34,958 bases of DNA. Origin: Gammaproteobacteria bacterium. GTDB lineage: Bacteria > Pseudomonadota > Gammaproteobacteria > Pseudomonadales > Pseudohongiellaceae. The position numbers were made by a program, and so were the translations under genes. This document shows positions 34,677 through 34,958 of this stretch, piece by piece. The DNA is taken from contig PBYU01000095.1 in the NCBI GenBank assembly GCA_002730035.1, positions 1 through 34,958 of the forward strand, written 5' to 3'. The stretch's first letter is position 1. Every line of letters begins with the position of its first letter. Under the pieces are notes generated by a model. It was given only the letters and a program-made list of their open reading frames with translations, had not been told where the DNA came from and did not search any database.

Positions 34677-34958
34677 TACAATTCCTTCCAGTTTTGGGCG
34701 GGCTCGCCCTTTTTTAGGCTATTTTTGCGGAATTAGAGCGACGATGAAAGGGGTATGGAGTAAAAATTCGGTATTTTGGAGTAATGTTGCTCAGGGGCAG
34801 CGCTGAGAAATGGCCGGTTTTTGCTCCTGCAAGAAACGAGCTTTCGCTCGAGCTGCGGTGCACGGCGCATGGTGGATAGTGCGACCCTGAGCGATGGTCC
34901 ACCTCGATCTGGTGTGCTGCAATGCCGTAAGGAGAAGGGCGCCCGGGCTGCTTCATAG
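34677..34958. other. Intergenic end region, no gene recognised
   Basis: 282 bases to the window end. The first 60 or so hold the ribosome binding site and AT-rich promoter region of the acyl-CoA ligase gene. The rest is more GC-rich and has only short frames without recognisable similarity, plus a 5-bp hairpin CGAGC-TTTC-GCTCG at 34837-34850 without a following T run. Confidence 0.5.

Noticed and set aside
34714..34956. 80-residue minus frame at the window end
   Set aside because: Low-complexity composition, no similarity recognised, no ribosome binding site.

Overview
The window reads as the chromosome of a free-living, respiratory gammaproteobacterium, probably marine or aquatic. The ydbH-ynbE-ydbL trio and the GspE/PilB-type ATPase point to Gammaproteobacteria, and the many exported hydrolases and dehydrogenases fit a heterotroph of dissolved organic matter. 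The species cannot be named from the sequence. Coding density is high. I see no rRNA, tRNA, CRISPR, insertion sequence or phage gene.

Layout. 1-926: 3' end of a type II secretion/type IV pilus ATPase gene with a strong bidirectional terminator. 951-4103: exported PQQ-type beta-propeller dehydrogenase and a DapA-family aldolase (both minus). 4243-4902: a GST-like protein. 5011-7666: minus-strand run glpK, histidine phosphatase, lspA with almost no spacing. 7837-13177: glpD followed by the glycerol ABC transporter genes glpS, glpT, glpP and glpQ. 13309-17278: an exported PD40/PHP-type protein (CehA/McbA-like) and an NhaC-type antiporter. 17382-19444: the rest of the glycerol transporter cassette, a DUF2160 membrane protein and the large binding protein GlpV. 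So the transporter cassette is split by two unrelated-looking genes. 19490-23072: an exported alpha/beta hydrolase, an SRPBCC protein, a small c-type haem protein without signal peptide, a methyltransferase with a signal peptide and a DUF2214 membrane protein. 23210-25760: an MFS transporter and an FMN alpha-hydroxy-acid dehydrogenase. 25765-28901: ydbH-ynbE-ydbL (minus). 28948-29450: an Lrp/AsnC regulator broken by a one-base frame change, with a perfect 17-bp palindrome upstream. 29627-30859: ArgD-like aminotransferase. 30946-32526: alkaline phosphatase. 32676-32933: a SelW-like selenoprotein gene. 33030-34676: an acyl-CoA ligase.

How it fits together. The centre is a complete glycerol route: GlpSTPQ-V imports glycerol, GlpK phosphorylates it and GlpD oxidises glycerol 3-phosphate into the quinone pool. 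Around it lie other respiratory entry points (PQQ-type dehydrogenase, alpha-hydroxy-acid dehydrogenase) and phosphate-ester scavenging (alkaline phosphatase).

The most notable find is at 32676-32933. It is a short Rdx-family (SelT/SelW/SelH) gene in which the second position of the CxxC redox motif is an in-frame TGA. A 7-bp hairpin that fits the bacterial SECIS pattern starts 14 nt after the TGA. An ordinary gene caller would miss it. If it is real, the host makes selenocysteine.
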